Part shown: positions 59,115 through 64,000 of the stretch, piece after piece
Position numbering within the stretch: position 1 is the stretch's first letter
Layout of the letters: every line of letters begins with the position of its first letter
Assembly: GCA_007258455.2 (NCBI GenBank)
Contig: VDFB02358134.1
Location: 215,745,565-215,809,564, forward strand
DNA: 64,000 nucleotides
Direction of reading: 5' to 3'
From: Sequoia sempervirens
Lineage: Eukaryota; Streptophyta; Pinopsida; Cupressales; Cupressaceae
Position numbers and translations under genes: made by a program
Notes under the pieces: generated by a model
Told to the model about the DNA's origin: nothing
Seen by the model: the letters and a program-made list of their open reading frames with translations, nothing else
Database searches by the model: none

Positions 59115-61000
59115 TGTTAGCTCTCAAAAATGCAGGTAGGATGCCTCAAAAGGCTGCCAATCTCTTGATACATTTCAGGGTAACAGACAAGGTCAAATGG
59201 ATTTAACCTTCTACTCTTTAGGTGCTGCTAGACCTAGGTGGGTGTACCTATTTGAATGAAGCAGACTTGACTTATGATTATCCTTCTTGCAATGATTTGT
59301 TCACAATGGCAGATGGAAGTGAACAAATGAAATCAAACTTGGTACAAATAGCAATAGCAATCTTCTAATCTAAATCCTAAAGTGTTCAATTAACAGATGT
59401 ACAGAAACTGAATGAATTCAAATAATGAAGTGTAGAGACCAATGCCTTGTTGGGTATGCAAAGTCAAATGAAACAGAAGTGGACAACTTATTCTAGTAGA
59501 AACTCAAATTGTTGGCATATATTTTGTTTATAACTTGTATAAACATGCAAGATTATGACTACTAAGCTCTACTTTAATAATCCAGATGAATCTCCCTGAT
59601 TACTGTGATCAACCAAAAGGATTTAATCTCTCCTTGAGAGAACCAGTTAATTAATCACACAGATACAACAAATGTGCACTGATAAACTGAAAATAAGCTT
59701 GTTATACCAATTTAAACAACCAGAAAGAATCAACTTGGAGACAACTTAGCAATACTTTCCAATAAACTCAACAGATAATTGACACCAGAGATAAACTGCT
59801 ACACCAATTGATTTTCATTGAAATCGCCATTTGAAAACATGCATCATAGTCTCTGATATGAGAACCTTATTCTACTGTATCCATTCCTAGTCTACCTACT
59901 CCCTGTATTCCAAAATCTCATCTTTCAATCACAATCGGGAATGATTATTTATACATATGCATCTGAACAGACACATCGCTTCATATTCCAATGTCGGCAA
60001 GCAATTGCATTCAGGCATTCACATGTCAGCCAAAAGTATTTGAGTTTCGTTAATCATTCGCTGAGACATCGCTGTAAGTATGCCGAAGGCAATAATAACA
60101 CTATCAGTCACCCCTTAGTTCTCTGTGTTTTGCCGTAAGATTCCGATATCGGGGAGACCTCTCAAAAATCATATTATGTTTCACCAAAAGCCTCCGTGAT
60201 CAAACTTGTTGCCGTGACTTATCACTCTCGGGGAGATATCACATCAGCCAAATCTTTGTCTCAACGAAACAGCCCGAGCTCATATTAGGTCGCCAAGACA
60301 ACATCAATCTCACACTGATAGAAATCCTTTTGTGTAATTTTGGCGAGACCGAAGGTCACTCACTGAGACCTCACACCGATATCGCTCAGTCTAGCCAAAG
60401 GGAATCTTAATACGCTATTTGGTGAGACACCTCCCAATAACCTTTTGATAAAAACCTTATGTTGGCAAGACCCAACAAAGTCACTAAGACATCAGTCCGA
60501 ATATCACCAAATCCTACCGAAATAACCTTTTGTACAAGTCGGTGAGACACCACAGAATTGTTATGACATTTCACTGAAGCAGTTAACTATTGCCGATAAG
60601 ACAATCCTTCCACCACTGGTCAGTGAGACAATAAGGTCACCAAGACCCTATCCTGAATATCATGACTCATGCCAATATGTTCCCTCTCTGTCGCCGAGAC
60701 CTCGAAGAAGTCTTGCCAAAAGCCACCAATGAATGAAATCCAATCGCCAAGACATCAGAAACGTCTTGCCGATAGGCAACACAGACGTTTTACAAGCAGA
60801 AAAACATTAAGGGTCAGGGAAACCATAACTATCCCACATTGATAGGAACTACAATATGAAAAATGCTTAACCCAATGGAAATAATGAGACCACATGGCAA
60901 GAAATGGGTAGAATGTTATGAAGACAGACCCATGTATTTATGATGAGGACCCATATGGAAACTTAGGGTTATGGAAAACTAGTGAAAATATTCAAAAATT
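59115..61000 (-). repeat. 3' LTR of G2 (right boundary approximate)
   Basis: The left end is fixed by the match with 63847. The right end lies between about 60800 and 61010. The U3-like part (60060-60790) is GC-richer and packed with GTCT-C/T-x-x-CGA motifs on the minus strand. The remainder is AT-rich. Confidence 0.65.
59946..59953 (-). promoter_or_regulatory. TATA box of the G2 LTR
   Basis: Minus-strand TATAAATA, 831 bp before the LTR end. The same spacing is seen in the copy at 905. Confidence 0.55.
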
Positions 61001-61276
61001 TACAGTTCCAATAGTGGCTCCGTCTGGGGATGAATGATAGTGAGATCATTGCAAGGATCCAGAATCTTTGGGTGAACAGACCAGACCAGACACAAAATGA
61101 GCAAAAAAGGGAATGGACAAGTAGCAAGATGGAATGAATGCAAAATGGAGGTGAACCAAAACCCTAAACTACTGTGCATGGAAAATAATTTTAAAGAGGA
61201 TAAACAAGAGTTGTCCATGCACTGGCAACCCTTAATCCTTTGTATTTTAATTTCACCTGTCCTGAGCTGTTATGAT

Positions 61277-63690
61277 CTGAAACTCAAACCAAGCCTTCCC
61301 TTGTCAAATACCTGGTTTTGTCTCGAGTTCATCAGATTCTTCTTGAAGATACTCATGCAATCTTTCTTGTCACTGTTACTGCAAGCTCTTAGAGTATCAT
61401 CATCATGAGACAAACCCTTGTTATTTTCAACATATAAAATGCATGTATATTTGATACAACATTTTATATTAGTTCTCTCACTGATTTGTATTATAAAACA
61501 TTCTCCCAGCTGTATTGAAAATTCATCATCAAAGTACTTCTCTTGAGAATCAAAAAATTATGTTATATCAATGTTGTTTGAAACAAACAAATCTGCAACC
61601 TTTTGCACCTCTTTGACACTACCAATTGGATACAACACTGGATTGTGACTCATATCTTCAATATCATGCATATGTGAACCAATCAAAGCTGGAATTCTAT
61701 CATCCTTCGCGTGCAAATAAACATCTTCTCCATATGAGTTAGGAATTTCAAAATCACATACCTCATTCTGAATGGACACAGACTTTTGACCAACACCAAA
61801 GGTTTCACCATCATCTCAAAAAATGCACTGGGAGTCATAAGAATCTTTACACAAAGATCTTTCACTGTCAAAACAAATGTAGGTTGGACACAAAACTTCA
61901 AGATCACCTTTATGTACACATCCCTGGTATTCAAGAGTTAGCAAATCTGAAATTTGTTCACTGCTAGGTGAACATGTTTCTACATTTTCATCACTATAGT
62001 TATATTCTTCACTTTTTTCATCATCAAAAAGAGGCCCAAGGTCAACAAAGAATGAAAAATCAGAAACATTACCAGCATAGTCATTTGTTCCACAATTTGA
62101 CACATCACTTTGTTTGTATAAGAATATCTTTTCCTCACCATCAAGTAGATCTGAAAATACCTCCTCATCAAGCTTTCAACTGCAGCTGGAGGTATTATTT
62201 GTTCACTGTCAAATGGACCCACATTATCCATTCCTTCTTCTTCTCAATCACCAAAAGAACTGCAAGAGTCACCCTGTTGTAAATCAGAATCCACAAGTTC
62301 CTCAAGATCTTCATTATTCTGGCATGATATACAATCCCCTTCCATTTCATTTTCTAATTCATCAACATGGCAAGTTTCAAGATCATTATAGTCATTCTCT
62401 TCATATGTTGATGTACTCTCCTTATTTGAGCATGTTTCATCCTGATTTCCAGAAGGGTTGCTAGAATCCCTTGATTGCAGATCAAAATCCACAGGTCCAT
62501 CCTCAAAATCTGAATACTCATTGGATCCCTCATAACACACACTGCTTTCCCTGTTACAATCTGTTATGCAAGAGAGATAACCTGTACCTTCATCTTCCTC
62601 ATGCAAGCTATCACAGGAATCAACTTGACTTGCACATGTCAAATCTTCTATTGGATGCATTGTTTGATCAATTTCTCTATACTCATAAAAAATACGACTA
62701 TTGGATTCAACATTGATAGTGTTCTCATACCTTATTCGCTCCATGGCATCAATGAATTTATTCACTAGATCAAAGGTACACTAATTTTCTGGCCAATAAA
62801 CAGATTCAGGCTCCCATGCTCTTACAAACTGCTCAACAAACATGGCCCTTGTAGGCCTACAATGAGAAGGTATTTGCATACAAATTTTTGTCATTATGTT
62901 GTAAAGAGAAGACATATCTTCTCCTTCATACCTCCTTATGTTAAGAAATGCATCAAAGGGGTAAATTCCACATTCTGATTATGTGATGGAGTCCTGACTT
63001 TGAGTATGTACATACTCAGCTTCTTCTTCTTTGAATTGTTGATTTTGGCATACATATTGCTGCACGTTCTAATCAATTTCCCTGTCCTCATCAATGATGT
63101 CACAATTATCTTCATATCTTTTTTGTATACAATGTCAGTCCATTCATCTAGTTGATCAAAACAAAATGGTATGCACGACTCAGGCCAATAAATTGGGTTT
63201 GGCTCATACACTTTCATGAACTGCCGAATGATCTCTAATTTACTAGGTGGGAAATTCCTGCAAATATCCAACATTCTGTGGAGCAAAGAGTGCCCAAATT
63301 ATCCTCTATATCTCCTTATGTCAAGAAAGGCATCCAAAAGATTCTTGAAATATTTATCATCTCTGGACTGTTGGTTCTGATACGTATCTTGTTGCATATT
63401 CTGACTGACATGTCCAAAAGGGCTAGAGTTGTGTTGCATTTGACATTGATCACATTGACAATCTTGATAACTTGCCAATCTTTGTCTAGGATGGACTGGA
63501 TAAGCATTTACTTCCTTTGATGGTTGCGATGAATAAATATTCTGCTGTGCATGAAGTGCATCACCTCCATTGTGAAAATTTCCAATTGTATTACTAGGTA
63601 TTTGAGGAATCCAATGCCTGCTTGCATTTTTTTATTCATTCGTTCCATATATAAATTCCATTCTTCATCAAACTTTTTCAGAGTCGCCAC
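61277..63690 (-). pseudogene. G2 ORF of unknown function with duplicated module and acidic tail
   Basis: Read on the minus strand. The N-terminal part (63690-63340) encodes MATLKKFDEEWNLYMERMNK and, in a shifted frame, a Gln/Asn-rich stretch. Then come two copies of a 52-57-residue module, D-A-F-L-D/N-I-R-R-Y-x-G ... E-P-x-x-I/V-Y-W-P-E (63179-63334 and 62784-62954). The rest (62765-61277) is strongly acidic and Cys/Ser-rich (LPYRIGSVKEVQK-like and EYSDFEDG segments). There are a few stops and two or more frame changes. It occupies the gag position after the PBS, but no capsid or knuckle motif is recognisable. It may be a divergent Gag or an extra ORF as known upstream of gag in Ogre-type elements. 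Confidence 0.5.
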
Positions 63691-63824
63691 CTACTTTTCC
63701 AAAAGTAGGAAAATGATTATTTCTAATCTTTTCCCAGCATAATCACCCTTTCTGAAACTTCTCAAATTACAACTTTTTCTTCAATGACTCTATATGATGA
63801 TCTTCAACTAATTTTTTTGATGTA

Positions 63825-63843
63825 ATCCCCAATGGAGTCGCCA
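63825..63843 (-). other. Primer-binding site of G2
   Basis: Minus-strand TGGCGACTCCATTGGGGAT starts 3 bp inside the 5' LTR end. The TGG start and position fit a tRNA primer; a serine-type tRNA ending GTCGCCA is a possible partner (inference). Confidence 0.7.
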
Positions 63844-63846
63844 ATT

Positions 63847-64000
63847 TGTTAGCTCTCAAAAATGCAGGCAGGATGCCTCAAAAGGCTGCCAATCTCTTGA
63901 TACATTTCAGGTTAACAGACAAGGTCAAATGGATTTAACCTTCTACTCTTTAGGTGCTGCTAGACCTAGGCGGGTGTACCTATCTGAATGAAGCAGACTT
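63847..64000 (-). repeat. 5' LTR of G2, only its last 154 bp in the window
   Basis: Collinear with 59115-59268 apart from a handful of substitutions (for example GGTAGG against GGCAGG). The remainder lies beyond the window. Confidence 0.9.

Larger units (their letters stand above)
59115..64000 (-). mobile_element. G2: Gypsy-type element with an unrecognised ORF, 5' end beyond window
   Basis: Two nearly identical LTR ends start TGTTAGCTCTC at 59115 and 63847 on the plus strand. A minus-strand PBS adjoins the second, so the element reads right to left with its 5' LTR leaving the window. The interior (about 61.0-63.85 kb) has an ORF of about 800 codons without any pol domain. The first 150 bp of the two LTRs differ at only a few positions, so this is the youngest-looking insertion here. 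It interrupts T3. Confidence 0.75.

Noticed and set aside
61968..62464. Plus-strand His/Ser-rich ORFs
   Set aside because: Antisense of the acidic part of the G2 ORF, which continues the minus-strand reading from the PBS side.

Overview
The window looks like a repeat-dominated stretch of a large plant nuclear genome. It is AT-rich and full of decayed LTR retrotransposons of both the Ty1/Copia and Ty3/Gypsy classes, plus a plant-type LINE remnant (DUF4283-like domain plus CCHC knuckle). A gymnosperm or another plant with a bloated genome is plausible, but that is inference. I find no intact host gene, no rRNA or tRNA gene and no CRISPR array. Almost every coding signal is a retroelement gene broken by stops or frameshifts.

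Layout. 1-1774: old plus-strand Gypsy LTR with a primer-binding site (PBS), family G2. 2482-5215: minus-strand Copia fragment (gag, PBS, LTR) and an A-rich tract. 5211-10121: remains of a Copia-like element in plus orientation, with a four-knuckle gag tail, a 1122-codon unrecognised downstream ORF in one frame with 15 stops, polypurine tracts (PPTs) and an LTR start. 10122-14505: a small Gypsy element (G1) with LTRs, gag and protease but no reverse transcriptase or integrase. 14506-18052: low-copy-looking DNA with a GC-rich palindromic insert. 18065-19825: LINE ORF1-only remnant. 19981-24440: duplications, a palindrome array and a weak promoter or gene candidate. 24740-28140: a second long unrecognised decayed ORF. 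30430-33110: a Copia LTR and gag start joined to a chromovirus pol tail.

33133-37747 is a complete Tat/Ogre-like non-autonomous element (T1, minus strand) with target duplication ATGCA, inserted at the end of the chromovirus remnant. 40821-41855 holds tandem repeats, including a nine-copy satellite with a 90-96 bp unit. About 43290-57080 is a relative of T1 (T2, minus) split by a complete Copia element B (46821-55949, target duplication ACATG). B's gag is in turn split by a 1232-bp solo LTR (48780-50011, target duplication TGATA). 57084-59114 is the 5' part of a plus-strand T copy (T3), interrupted at 59115 by a younger G2 element on the minus strand that runs off the window. That G2 element carries an unrecognised ORF with an internal tandem domain duplication.

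Relative order of events can be read from the nesting: T2 before B before the solo LTR; T3 before G2; the chromovirus before T1; the 5211-9971 element before G1. The least explained signals are two long ORFs of unknown function, the duplicated-module ORF of G2, a compensated hairpin series next to the polypurine tract of T1 and T2, and a repeated decamer in the G2 LTR.
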